41,269 bases of DNA from positions 1 through 41,269 of the forward strand of contig NZ_NXIA01000022.1 in assembly GCF_002412165.1 (NCBI RefSeq). The letters are read 5' to 3'. The DNA is from Curtobacterium sp. 'Ferrero' (GTDB lineage Bacteria > Actinomycetota > Actinomycetes > Actinomycetales > Microbacteriaceae). The notes below the pieces were generated by a model that did no database searches, was not told the origin of the DNA, and saw only the letters and a program-made list of their open reading frames with translations. Below are positions 24,308-31,976 of this stretch, piece after piece; positions within the stretch are counted from its first letter, which is position 1, and every line of letters begins with the position of its first letter. The position numbers and the translations under genes were made by a program.

Positions 24308-25492
24308 ATCACCACGCTGCAGTTCCCCGACGGCTTCCTCTGGGGTGCCGCCACCGCCGCCCACCAGATCGAGGGCAACAACGTCAACAGCAACTGGTGG
24401 GTGCACGAGCACGAGCCCGACACCACCATCCTCGAGCCCTCCGGCGACGCCGCGGACAGCTACCACCGCTACCGCGAGGACATCCGCATCGCCGCCGACC
24501 TCGGCCTGAACTCCTACCGGTTCAGCATCGAGTGGGCGCGCATCGAGCCGGAGCGCGGCTGGGTCTCCCGCGCCGAGATCGACCACTACCGCCGCATGGT
24601 CGACGCCTGCCACGAGGCCGGCATCGAACCGATCGTCACGCTGATGCACTTCACCGTCCCACGGTGGTTCGAGCGCGACGGCTTCTGGCGGGCACGGGAC
24701 GCGGCCGACCTGTTCGCCCGTTACACGGAGGCCGCGCTGCCCATCGTGCAGGACGGCGTCCGCTACGTCTGCACCATCAACGAGCCGAACATCGCCGCGA
24801 TGCTCGCCGGGGGAGAGGACGCGTCGAACCTCGTGGCGTACGGCCTGCCGAACCCGGACCTGCACGTGGCCGACCAGCTGCTCGCGTCGCACCGGCGCTC
24901 CCGCGAGGTGCTGTCGCAGGTCGACGGGCTGCAGTCCGGCTGGACGATCGCGACCCAGGCCTTCCGCGCGAACGGCGAGCCGGGCTCCGAGGAGATGCTC
25001 CGCGAGTACGGGTACCCGCGCGACGACTGGTACCTCGAGCAGGCTGCCGGGGACGACTTCCTCGGCGTCCAGGCGTACACCCGCACGTTCATCGGGCCGA
25101 ACGGTCCGCTGCCCCTCGCGGACGACGTCGAGACGACCCTGACCGGCTGGGAGTTCTACCCCGAGGCCTCGGCGGACGGGCTCCGCAGCGCCTGGGAGCT
25201 GTCCGGCCACGTGCCGCTCATGATCACCGAGAACGGCATCGCCACCGCCGACGACACCCGCCGGGTCGCCTACACGCAGGGCGCCCTCGAGGGCATCCAC
25301 CGCTGCATCGAGGACGGCATCGAGGTCCTCGGCTACCAGCACTGGTCGCTCCTCGACAACTACGAGTGGGCGTCGGGCTTCCGCCCGACCTTCGGCCTCG
25401 TCGCGTGGGACCCTGAGACCTTCGAGCGGACGCCGAAGGACTCGGCGCGCTGGTACGGGCGGGTCGCGCAGGCGAACGCGCTCACCGTCTGA
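24308..25492 (+). CDS. GH1 beta-glucosidase, apparent ATC start
   Basis: This is a 394-residue glycoside hydrolase family 1 enzyme, shorter than the usual 440-450. FPDGFLWGAATAAHQIEGN carries the subsite -1 glutamine, CTINEPN the acid/base glutamate near residue 159, MITENGIA the nucleophile near residue 308, and HWSLLDNYEWASGF the aglycone-side block. No ATG, GTG or TTG occurs in frame between the previous gene and residue 31. The ribosome binding site GAAAGG (24295-24300) lies 7 nt before ATC at 24308, where the sequence ATC ACC ACG CTG parallels the ATG ACC ACG CTC of the preceding gene. The first canonical start, GTG at 24401, would remove the first strand. It cleaves beta-glucosides delivered by the operon's importer. 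Confidence 0.85.
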   Translation: MTTLQFPDGFLWGAATAAHQIEGNNVNSNWWVHEHEPDTTILEPSGDAADSYHRYREDIRIAADLGLNSYRFSIEWARIEPERGWVSRAEIDHYRRMVDACHEAGIEPIVTLMHFTVPRWFERDGFWRARDAADLFARYTEAALPIVQDGVRYVCTINEPNIAAMLAGGEDASNLVAYGLPNPDLHVADQLLASHRRSREVLSQVDGLQSGWTIATQAFRANGEPGSEEMLREYGYPRDDWYLEQAAGDDFLGVQAYTRTFIGPNGPLPLADDVETTLTGWEFYPEASADGLRSAWELSGHVPLMITENGIATADDTRRVAYTQGALEGIHRCIEDGIEVLGYQHWSLLDNYEWASGFRPTFGLVAWDPETFERTPKDSARWYGRVAQANALTV

Positions 25493-25508
25493 GGCGCTCG
25501 CGTCCACC

Positions 25509-25550
25509 GGACGGGAGGCGCGGTGCCAGCTGGCACCGCGCCTCCAGTCC
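25509..25550. terminator. Terminator of the beta-glucoside operon
   Basis: A 20-bp stem (25509-25528 with 25531-25550, one mismatch), with the central palindrome GGTGCCAGCTGGCACC, starts 17 nt after the GH1 stop and is followed by GTTCTGCTGA. It also faces the end of the convergent ankyrin gene. Confidence 0.8.
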
Positions 25551-25560
25551 GTTCTGCTGA

Positions 25561-26462
25561 TCAGTCGGCGGATTCGTCGGAGGTGGGGTCCTCCGCGGTG
25601 AAGTGGAGCCCCGCGGTCTGGTCGTCGAACGAGGCGAGCAGGACCTCCTCCGCCTTCCGCGAGCCGCGCTCGCGAGCGAGGTCGAGCGCACTGCGCCCCT
25701 CGGCGTCGGGACCGTCACGTCCGCACCCCGTTCGAGCAGGGCCTCCGTGGTGCCGCGCCGGTCGAACCAGGCCGCCGCGTGCAGCGGGGCGAAGCCCCAG
25801 CGCGGGTCGACCTCGTCGATCCCCACCGGATCGCTGCCGATGCCGTCGAGCGCGAGCGAGAGCCCGCCGACGTCCCCGTGCGCCGCGGCGCGCACCGCCG
25901 GGTTCGCCCACTCCACCCAGCCGTCCGGCACCGGGCCGTGCCAGCCGTGCTGCGGGCGCTGCTCGAGGCGGGCCCAGACGCCCTCACGGACCGAGGCCAC
26001 CTCGATCGTGACGTCGCGGAAGTGGACCGCGAGCTCGCCGGTGGGGGAGAGCAGCAGCCGGAGCTCCCAGACGTCGGCGTCGACGTGCGCAAGCTCCCCG
26101 CGGGACACGTGCACGTCCCCGGCCAGCAGGTCGAGCGGCGTGGTGTCCTCGGGGTCGAGGACCGCCCGGGCGAAGCGCACCGTGACGCGCGCGTGGTTCC
26201 ACCGCTTCCAGAGCCCGTCCGGGGTGTCGAGCACCTCGTCGGTGCGGACGACCACGGCGGCGTGGACCGTCCGACTGCCGTCGTCTGCAGGCAGGTCCGT
26301 CTCCCACTGCTCGACACGCGCCTCGTTCCAACGCACGCTCGCCAGGGCCGCCACCGCGGGCGGGGCGTCGGTCACCAGTCGGGCGAGGTGTTCGGCGTAG
26401 CCGTCGACGTCCTCCAGGGAGACGTACCCGACGGCGGGCCACCCGACTCGACTCCAGCGCAC
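25561..26462 (-). pseudogene. Ankyrin-repeat protein gene with a one-base frameshift
   Basis: From GTG at 26462 the frame encodes an N-terminal domain of about 175 residues (WSRVGWPAVGYVSLEDVDGY, WKRWNHARVTVRFARAVLD) of no family I recognise, then ankyrin repeats: RWGFAPLHAAAWFDRRGTTE and ALLERGADVTVP. There the frame breaks. The continuation DAEGRSALDLARERGSRKAE is in another frame and ends at 25561 with TSDESAD. One missing C in the CCC at 25708-25710 (GGG on the plus strand) joins them exactly, giving about 300 residues. It is either a sequencing error or a real recent mutation; the tail codons look intact. TAGGGT stands 6 nt before the GTG with no Shine-Dalgarno. Confidence 0.8.
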
Positions 26463-26468
26463 GGCTCG

Positions 26469-26474
26469 ACCCTA
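26469..26474 (-). promoter_or_regulatory. Putative -10 box of a leaderless promoter (ankyrin gene)
   Basis: TAGGGT on the minus strand lies 6 nt before GTG at 26462, with no Shine-Dalgarno between. Confidence 0.45.
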
Positions 26475-26502
26475 CGGCTTCGGGGAGCCCTTTGCATCGC
26501 AC

Positions 26503-26531
26503 TTGATATTTCGCGTACTGATATGTAACCT
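26503..26531 (+). promoter_or_regulatory. Promoter of the sugar-nucleotide operon
   Basis: -35 TTGATA (26503-26508), 17-nt spacer, -10 TAACCT (26526-26531), then a 5' leader with AGGAG 6 nt before ATG at 26564. The -35 lies in CTTGATATTTC, a weaker relative of the ATGTGATRTTC motif found upstream of other exopolysaccharide genes. Confidence 0.75.
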
Positions 26532-26563
26532 GGGATCGCAGCCACCGGAGACAGGAGCAAGCG

Positions 26564-27175
26564 ATGCCCACCAACCCGAACGCCTTCACCGCGCCGACCG
26601 CCGTCGTCGCCGCCTCCGCCGTCCTCGGCGACGGCGTCCGTGTCTGGTACGAGAGCCACGTCGAGTCCGACGCGCGGATCGGTGCCGACACCCTCGTCGG
26701 CCGCGGGGTGACCATCGGCGCCGGCGTGGTCATCGGTGCCCGCTGCAAGATCCAGAACGCCGCCCTCGTCTACGGGCCCGCGGTCGTCGGCTCGGGCGTC
26801 TTCATCGGCCCCGGCGCCGTCCTGACCAACGACAACGTCCCGCGCGCGGTCAACCCGGACGGCTCCGTCAAGGACGCCGTCGACTGGCACGCGACCCCGG
26901 TCGTCGTCGAGGACGGCGCCTCGATCGGTGCCGGCGCGATCTGCGTCGCACCGGTCCGCGTCGGTCGCTGGGCGATGGTCGCCGCCGGCGCCGTCGTGAC
27001 CCGCGACGTCCCGGACCACGCCCTCGTCGCCGGGGTCCCCGCACGCCGGATCGGCTGGGTGGGACGGACCGGCGAGCGACTCGTCGCCACCCACGGCGAC
27101 CTCCTGACCTGCCCGGCCACGGGCGACCACTTCCGGCTCTCCGCAGCCGGTGACTCGATCGAGGTGACCCGATGA
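26564..27175 (+). CDS. Left-handed beta-helix N-acetyltransferase (WbpD/WlbB type)
   Basis: The protein has 203 residues. It is built of hexapeptide repeats (VVAASAVLGDGVRVW, RIGADTLVGRGVTIGAGVVI, GASIGAGAICVAPVRVG), the left-handed beta-helix of acyl-CoA acyltransferases. The ending VPDHALVAGVPARRIGWVG followed by GERL is typical of the enzymes that acetylate the 3-amino group of UDP-2-acetamido-3-amino-sugars. The product would be a UDP-2,3-diacetamido-2,3-dideoxy sugar. The downstream aminotransferase and oxidoreductase support this. A UDP-QuiNAc4N- or dTDP-sugar-type acetyltransferase is the alternative. The last 35 residues (LTCPATGDHFRLSA) are an extra tail. It is the first gene of the operon. 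Confidence 0.85.
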   Translation: MPTNPNAFTAPTAVVAASAVLGDGVRVWYESHVESDARIGADTLVGRGVTIGAGVVIGARCKIQNAALVYGPAVVGSGVFIGPGAVLTNDNVPRAVNPDGSVKDAVDWHATPVVVEDGASIGAGAICVAPVRVGRWAMVAAGAVVTRDVPDHALVAGVPARRIGWVGRTGERLVATHGDLLTCPATGDHFRLSAAGDSIEVTR

Positions 27176-28320
27176 CCACCATCCACGCCACGCAGCCCGC
27201 ACCCGCGCAGCAGCCCGGCGTCGCGCCCGCGGCCGACGAACTGATCCCCGCCGCCAAGCCGCTCATCGGCGAGGACGAGCGCCGCGCCGTCGACGTGGTC
27301 CTCGCGTCCGGCGGCCTGGCCCAGGGGCCCGAGGTGGCCGCCTTCGAGCGGGAGTTCGGCCAGGTGCTCGTCGACGACCGGCCGGTCGTCGCCGTGAACA
27401 GCGGCACCGCCGCCCTGCACCTCGCCCTCGTCGCGCTGGGTGTCGGCCCCGGCGACGAGGTCATCGTGCCCTCGTTCACGTTCGCCGCCACCGCCAACGC
27501 CGTCCGACTCGTCGGTGCGACGCCGGTCTTCGTCGACATCGACCCGGTCAGCTACTGCGTCGACCCCGCGGCGGTCCGCCGGGCGGTCACGCCGGCGACC
27601 AAGGCGCTCATGCCCGTGCACCTCTACGGACACCCCGCCGACATGACGGCGCTCTCGGCGATCGCCGCCGAGCACGGGCTGCTCGTGGTCGAGGACGCCG
27701 CGCAGGCGCACGGGGCCCGGTGGGCCGGCCAGCGCGTCGGCAGCACGTCCGACGCCTCGGCGTTCAGCCTCTACCCGACCAAGAACATGACCGCGGGCGA
27801 GGGCGGGATGGTCTCGACGACCTCCGACGACGTCGAGCGGACCCTCCGCCTGCTCCGCAACCAGGGCATGGAACAGCGCTACGCGAACGAGATCATCGGC
27901 TTCAACGCCCGGATGTCCGACATCCACGCCGCGATCGGTCGCGTCCAGCTCGGCAAGGTGCTGCGCTGGACCGCCCAGCGGCAGGCGAACGCGGCCTACC
28001 TCGCCCGGGAGCTCCGCGGCGTCGTGGTCCCCACCGTCCACCCCGACGCGGAGCACGTCTTCCACCAGTTCGTCGTCCGCGTCCCCGAGGACCGCGACGG
28101 CTTCGCCGAGGCCCTCCGTGCCGAGCACGGCGTCGGCTCCGGTGTCTACTACCCGACGCCCGTCCACCGGCTGCCGTCGTTCGGTCTCGACCTCGACCTG
28201 CCGGCGACCGAGCGGGCCGCCCGCGAAGTCCTCGCACTCCCCGTCTACCCGACGCTCACCCTCGCCCAGCTCGACCGCATCGTCGCCGGTGTCAACGCCC
28301 TCGCAGGAGCGGGCCGATGA
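27172..28320 (+). CDS. DegT/DnrJ/EryC1 sugar aminotransferase (WbpE/GnnB type)
   Basis: The protein has 382 residues. It is a PLP-dependent fold-type I nucleotide-sugar aminotransferase: VAVNSGTAALHLAL binds the phosphate, VIVPSFTFAATANAV and VVEDAAQAHGA carry the PLP-ring aspartate, and the Schiff-base lysine is in FSLYPTKNMTAGEGG. GVGSGVYYPTPVHRLPSF closes the active site. It would convert the 3-keto sugar from the Gfo/Idh oxidoreductase into the 3-amino sugar, using glutamate. ATG at 27172 overlaps the acetyltransferase stop (ATGA). It has an N-terminal extension of about 25 residues (Ala/Pro/Gln-rich) before the conserved IPAAKPLIG. Confidence 0.92.
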   Translation: MTTIHATQPAPAQQPGVAPAADELIPAAKPLIGEDERRAVDVVLASGGLAQGPEVAAFEREFGQVLVDDRPVVAVNSGTAALHLALVALGVGPGDEVIVPSFTFAATANAVRLVGATPVFVDIDPVSYCVDPAAVRRAVTPATKALMPVHLYGHPADMTALSAIAAEHGLLVVEDAAQAHGARWAGQRVGSTSDASAFSLYPTKNMTAGEGGMVSTTSDDVERTLRLLRNQGMEQRYANEIIGFNARMSDIHAAIGRVQLGKVLRWTAQRQANAAYLARELRGVVVPTVHPDAEHVFHQFVVRVPEDRDGFAEALRAEHGVGSGVYYPTPVHRLPSFGLDLDLPATERAAREVLALPVYPTLTLAQLDRIVAGVNALAGAGR

Positions 28321-29315
28321 GCCCCCGGACGCTCCGAGCCGGCGTCATCGGCCTCGGGATGATGGGGCGGCACCACGCCCGGGTCCTCCGATCGGTGGAC
28401 GGCGTCGAGCTGGTCGGACTCGCCGACGCGCTCGGCGACCCGCACGGCATCGCGAACGGCACCCCGGTCGTCCGGTCGGTCGACGAGCTCATCGCGCTCG
28501 GCATCGACATCGCGGTCGTCGCGGTCCCCACCGCGCTCCACGAGGAGATCGGTCTCGTGCTCGCCGCAGCAGGCGTGCACGCGCTGATCGAGAAGCCCGT
28601 CGCGGTCGACGAACGCGCGGCCGCCCGCTTGGTGGAAGCCTTCGGGTCGGCCGGCCTGGTCGGCGCCGTGGGGCACATCGAGCGCTACAACCCCGCGCTG
28701 CGCGCACTCCGGACCCGCCTCGACGCGGGAGAGCTCGGCGACGTCTTCCAGATCGCCACCCGGCGGCAGGGCCCGTTCCCCGCCCGCATCGCCGACGTGG
28801 GTGTCGTGAAGGACCTCGCGACACACGACATCGACGCGACCGCGTGGATCGCCCGCTCGCCGTACGTGCACGTGGGAGCGCTCGCATGCACCAAGAGCGG
28901 TCGCCCGCACGAGGACCTCGTGACCGTCACGGGTCAGCTCGCGGACGGCACGGTCACCTCGCACCTCGTCAACTGGCTGACCCCGTTCAAGGAGCGGCTC
29001 ATCATCGTGACCGGCGAGCGCGGTGCGTTCGTCGCGGACACGCTGCACGCCGACCTCACGTTCCACGAGAACGGCACGGTCGCGACGGCCTGGGACCAGG
29101 TGGCCGCGTTCCGTGGGGTCGCCGAGGGTGCGAGCACGCGCTTCGCGATCGAGAAGCGCGAGCCGCTCCTCGTCGAGCACGAGGCCTTCCGTGACGCCGT
29201 CCTCGGACGCGGTGACGACATCGTCACCCTCGCCGAGGGCGCACGGACCGTGGCGGTCGCCGAAGCGATCATCCGCTCGGCCCGCACCCGGACCGCGGTC
29301 GCCCTCGCAGCCTGA
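28317..29315 (+). CDS. Gfo/Idh/MocA oxidoreductase, probable UDP-GlcNAc 3-dehydrogenase
   Basis: The protein has 332 residues. The NAD-binding GVIGLGMMGRHHARVL, then IEKPVAV with the conserved lysine and proline, GHIERYNPALRAL, and RRQGPFPARIADVGVVKDLA with the HDID catalytic block. The pattern with HIERYNP and GPFP-RI-DVGV is the one of the UDP-N-acetylglucosamine 3-dehydrogenase branch rather than of inositol or glucose-fructose enzymes. It would oxidise C3 of UDP-GlcNAc or UDP-GlcNAcA. ATG at 28317 overlaps the aminotransferase stop (ATGA). Confidence 0.87.
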   Translation: MSPRTLRAGVIGLGMMGRHHARVLRSVDGVELVGLADALGDPHGIANGTPVVRSVDELIALGIDIAVVAVPTALHEEIGLVLAAAGVHALIEKPVAVDERAAARLVEAFGSAGLVGAVGHIERYNPALRALRTRLDAGELGDVFQIATRRQGPFPARIADVGVVKDLATHDIDATAWIARSPYVHVGALACTKSGRPHEDLVTVTGQLADGTVTSHLVNWLTPFKERLIIVTGERGAFVADTLHADLTFHENGTVATAWDQVAAFRGVAEGASTRFAIEKREPLLVEHEAFRDAVLGRGDDIVTLAEGARTVAVAEAIIRSARTRTAVALAA

Positions 29316-29395
29316 GCGCGGTCGTCGCGTCCGTCCGGACCACCCGAACACCACCACAACCCGTCCCGGCCTCGCCGGAGAGAGCAGCACACACC

Positions 29396-30691
29396 ATGAA
29401 CGTCGTCGTCGTCGGCCTCGGCAAGATCGGCCTCCCCCTCGCGGTGCAGTACGCCCGTTCGGGCGCCACCGTCACCGGACTCGACGTGGCCCCCGCCGTC
29501 GTCGAGTCGGTCAACGCCGCGATCGAACCGTTCCCCGGGGAGCACGGTCTCGCCGAGGGGCTGCGGGAGGTCGTCCCCGCGGGCCGGCTCCGCGCCACCA
29601 CCGACCCCGCCGAGGCGATCCCGACCGCGGACGTCGTCGTGGTCGTCGTCCCGTTGTTCGTGGGCCAGGACGGCACCCCCGACTTCGGCTGGATGGACGC
29701 CGCCTCCCGATCGATCGGAGCGCACCTCCGCCCGGGCACCCTCGTCGCCTACGAGACCACCCTGCCGGTCGGCACCACGCGCACACGGTGGGCGCCGATG
29801 CTCGAGCAGGCCTCCGGCCTCGTCGAGGGGCGCGACTTCCACGTCGTCTTCTCGCCCGAGCGCGTCCTCACCGGGCGGGTGTTCGCGGACCTCCGCCGGT
29901 ACCCGAAGCTGATCGGAGCACTGTCCGACGCAGGGTGCGACCGTGCGCGGGTCTTCTACGAGACCGTCCTCCAGTTCGACGCGCGGGACGACCTGCCACG
30001 ACCGAACGGTGTGTGGGACCTCGGCACCGCCGAGGCAGCAGAGATGGCAAAGCTCGCCGAGACCACCTACCGCGACGTGAACATCGCGCTCGCCAACGAG
30101 TTCGCGGTCTTCGCCGGCCAGAACGGCATCGACGTCGCGAAGGTGATCGAGGCCTGCAACTCGCAGCCGTACAGCCACATCCACCAGCCGGGCATCGCCG
30201 TGGGAGGCCACTGCATCCCCGTCTACCCGCAGCTGTACCTCTGGAACGACCCGGACGCCACCGTGGTCCGAGCCGCGCGTCGGCGCAACGCCGCGATGCC
30301 GGACCACGCCGTCGACCTCCTCGAGCGCCTGCACGGGGACCTCGCCGGACAGCGTGTCGTGGTGCTCGGCGCCGCCTACCGCGGCGGTGTCAAGGAGACG
30401 GCGTTCTCGGGGGTGTTCGGCACCGTGGCCGCCCTGCAGGCCCGCGGCGCGTCCGTCACCGTGACGGATCCGATGTTCTTGGACAGCGAGCTCGAGCACC
30501 TCGGCTTCGCGGCGTACCAGCACGGCGACGCCGTGGACGCCGCCATCGTGCAAGCCGACCACGCTGAGTACCGCACGATGCGCGACACTGCGCTGCCCGG
30601 CGTCCGGACCGTGGTCGATGGTCGACGGGTGCTCGACACGTCCCGCTGGGACTGCATGGTGATCGCCATCGGTGCCCCCGCGGGTGACTGA
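29396..30691 (+). CDS. Nucleotide-sugar 6-dehydrogenase (WbpA/UDP-GlcNAc type)
   Basis: The protein has 431 residues. The N-terminal Rossmann motif is VVVVGLGKIGLPLA; ETTLPVGTT, FSPERVLTGR and AEMAKLAETTYRDVNIA follow. The catalytic cysteine is in GIAVGGHCIPVYP near residue 277. The C-terminal domain (VVVLGAAYRGGVKETAFSG) is complete. It oxidises C6 of a UDP-HexNAc to the uronic acid in two NAD-dependent steps. With the three preceding genes it predicts UDP-2,3-diacetamido-2,3-dideoxy-glucuronic acid. An 80-nt gap precedes it, with GGAGAG 12 nt upstream of the ATG. UDP-ManNAc as substrate cannot be excluded. Confidence 0.9.
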   Translation: MNVVVVGLGKIGLPLAVQYARSGATVTGLDVAPAVVESVNAAIEPFPGEHGLAEGLREVVPAGRLRATTDPAEAIPTADVVVVVVPLFVGQDGTPDFGWMDAASRSIGAHLRPGTLVAYETTLPVGTTRTRWAPMLEQASGLVEGRDFHVVFSPERVLTGRVFADLRRYPKLIGALSDAGCDRARVFYETVLQFDARDDLPRPNGVWDLGTAEAAEMAKLAETTYRDVNIALANEFAVFAGQNGIDVAKVIEACNSQPYSHIHQPGIAVGGHCIPVYPQLYLWNDPDATVVRAARRRNAAMPDHAVDLLERLHGDLAGQRVVVLGAAYRGGVKETAFSGVFGTVAALQARGASVTVTDPMFLDSELEHLGFAAYQHGDAVDAAIVQADHAEYRTMRDTALPGVRTVVDGRRVLDTSRWDCMVIAIGAPAGD

Positions 30692-30734
30692 AATACGAAG
30701 TACGGAGATATGTGGCGGGGGGCGCCCGCACTCG

Positions 30735-30740
30735 TAGCGT
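30735..30740 (+). promoter_or_regulatory. Putative -10 box of a leaderless promoter (glycosyltransferase)
   Basis: TAGCGT lies 6 nt before ATG at 30747, with no Shine-Dalgarno. An AT-rich stretch (30689-30713) lies upstream. Confidence 0.4.
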
Positions 30741-30746
30741 GCCGGC

Positions 30747-31916
30747 ATGGACTCCAGGCCTCGCCCGTTCGACATCGTGCACGTGTCGAGCGCCCACCCG
30801 TGGACGGACAACCGCGTGCACCTCCGGTCGGCGGCGACGGCAGCGGCGACGGGGTACCGGACCGCTCTCGTCGCCGTCACGACGGACGGCGTGGTCGACC
30901 CCGACTGGGACCGACCCGATCCGACGACGGGCGTCTACGTCCGACGGCTCCGGCGTCGTCGGCGCGCTGCCCGGGTGGTGCTCTCGTCGGTCCAGGCGGT
31001 CCTGGCCGCCTGGTCGTCCCGAGCACGGATCGTGCACCTCCACGATCCAGAGCTGCTCTGGTCGGTGCTCTTCCTCCGCCTCGCAGGTCGCCGCGTCGTC
31101 TACGACGCGCACGAAGACCTCCCGGCCCAGGTCCTGGGCAAGGAGTACCTCGGCCGCGCCGGGCGACTCCTCGCAGTCCCCCTGGCACACGCGGCCGTCG
31201 CCCTGGCGCGCCGGGCGTCGTTCGTGGTCGCTGCGACGCCGACCATCGCGGAGCGCTTCGACCCTCGGACGACCCAGGTCGTCCGCAACCTTCCCCGCCT
31301 GCGACCCGAGGACGCCGCCGCCGCGCCGCCGTCCACCCGTCGGCGGCGCATCGCGTACCTCGGCGCCGTGAACCACGACCGTGGGCTGTCCGTGCTCACG
31401 GCGCTCGCGGACGCCCTCGACCAAGTGCCCGGTTGGTCACTCGTGGTCGCGGGTCCGATCGACCCGGCGGTCGACCGACGGGCCTTCGACGAGCACGTCG
31501 ACGCCGGTCGCATCGAGTACAACGGCGTCGTGTCGCCGACTGCCGCCCGCGATGTGCTCCTCGATGCTCGCATCGGTGTCGTGCCGCTCCTGCCGACGAA
31601 GGCCTTCAGGACGTCGATCCCGACGAAGCTCCTCGAGTACCTCGCGGCAGGTCTCCCCGTCATCGCTTCCGACATCCCGGCCTGGCGAGCGCTCGTCGGA
31701 GCATTCGACTGCGTGACGTGGGTACCTCCTGGGGACGCGGACGCAGTACTCCGTGCGGTGCAGGCCTACGAGTCCGACCCGGCGCGGCTCGACGGGCACG
31801 GACGAGCCGCGGCAGCTGCTGCACGCGACCACCTGCACTGGGATCGCGAGGCCGGTCATCTGCTTCGTGTCTACCGGCGCGCAGGGCTCCCGGATCCGAT
31901 CGGAGCAAAGCCATGA
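30747..31916 (+). CDS. Glycosyltransferase, GT4-like
   Basis: The protein has 389 residues with a two-Rossmann GT-B shape. FDIVHVSSAHPWTDNRVHLR opens the acceptor domain, and VHLHDPELLW and VVYDAHEDLPAQVLGKEYL follow. The donor domain has IAYLGAVNHDRGL, and the EX7E-like region is TSIPTKLLEYLAAGLPVIAS near residue 300. It is a close paralogue of the minus-strand enzyme at 36457-37575 (nearly identical opening and YDAHEDLP blocks). It adds a sugar to the lipid-linked repeat unit at the cytoplasmic face; donor and acceptor are unknown. It follows the sugar-nucleotide genes and precedes the flippase. Confidence 0.9.
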   Translation: MDSRPRPFDIVHVSSAHPWTDNRVHLRSAATAAATGYRTALVAVTTDGVVDPDWDRPDPTTGVYVRRLRRRRRAARVVLSSVQAVLAAWSSRARIVHLHDPELLWSVLFLRLAGRRVVYDAHEDLPAQVLGKEYLGRAGRLLAVPLAHAAVALARRASFVVAATPTIAERFDPRTTQVVRNLPRLRPEDAAAAPPSTRRRRIAYLGAVNHDRGLSVLTALADALDQVPGWSLVVAGPIDPAVDRRAFDEHVDAGRIEYNGVVSPTAARDVLLDARIGVVPLLPTKAFRTSIPTKLLEYLAAGLPVIASDIPAWRALVGAFDCVTWVPPGDADAVLRAVQAYESDPARLDGHGRAAAAAARDHLHWDREAGHLLRVYRRAGLPDPIGAKP

Positions 31917-31917
31917 C

Positions 31918-31929
31918 ATGTGATATTCT
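31918..31929 (+). promoter_or_regulatory. Shared motif and putative -10 before the flippase gene
   Basis: ATGTGATATTC (31918-31928) overlaps a good -10, TATTCT (31924-31929), which would give a leader of about 40 nt before ATG at 31977. The motif recurs at 38907 and 41065. Confidence 0.5.
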
Positions 31930-31976
31930 GAATGGGGGTGTTCGAGATCACGGCACGCCTGACGAAGGGACACGAG

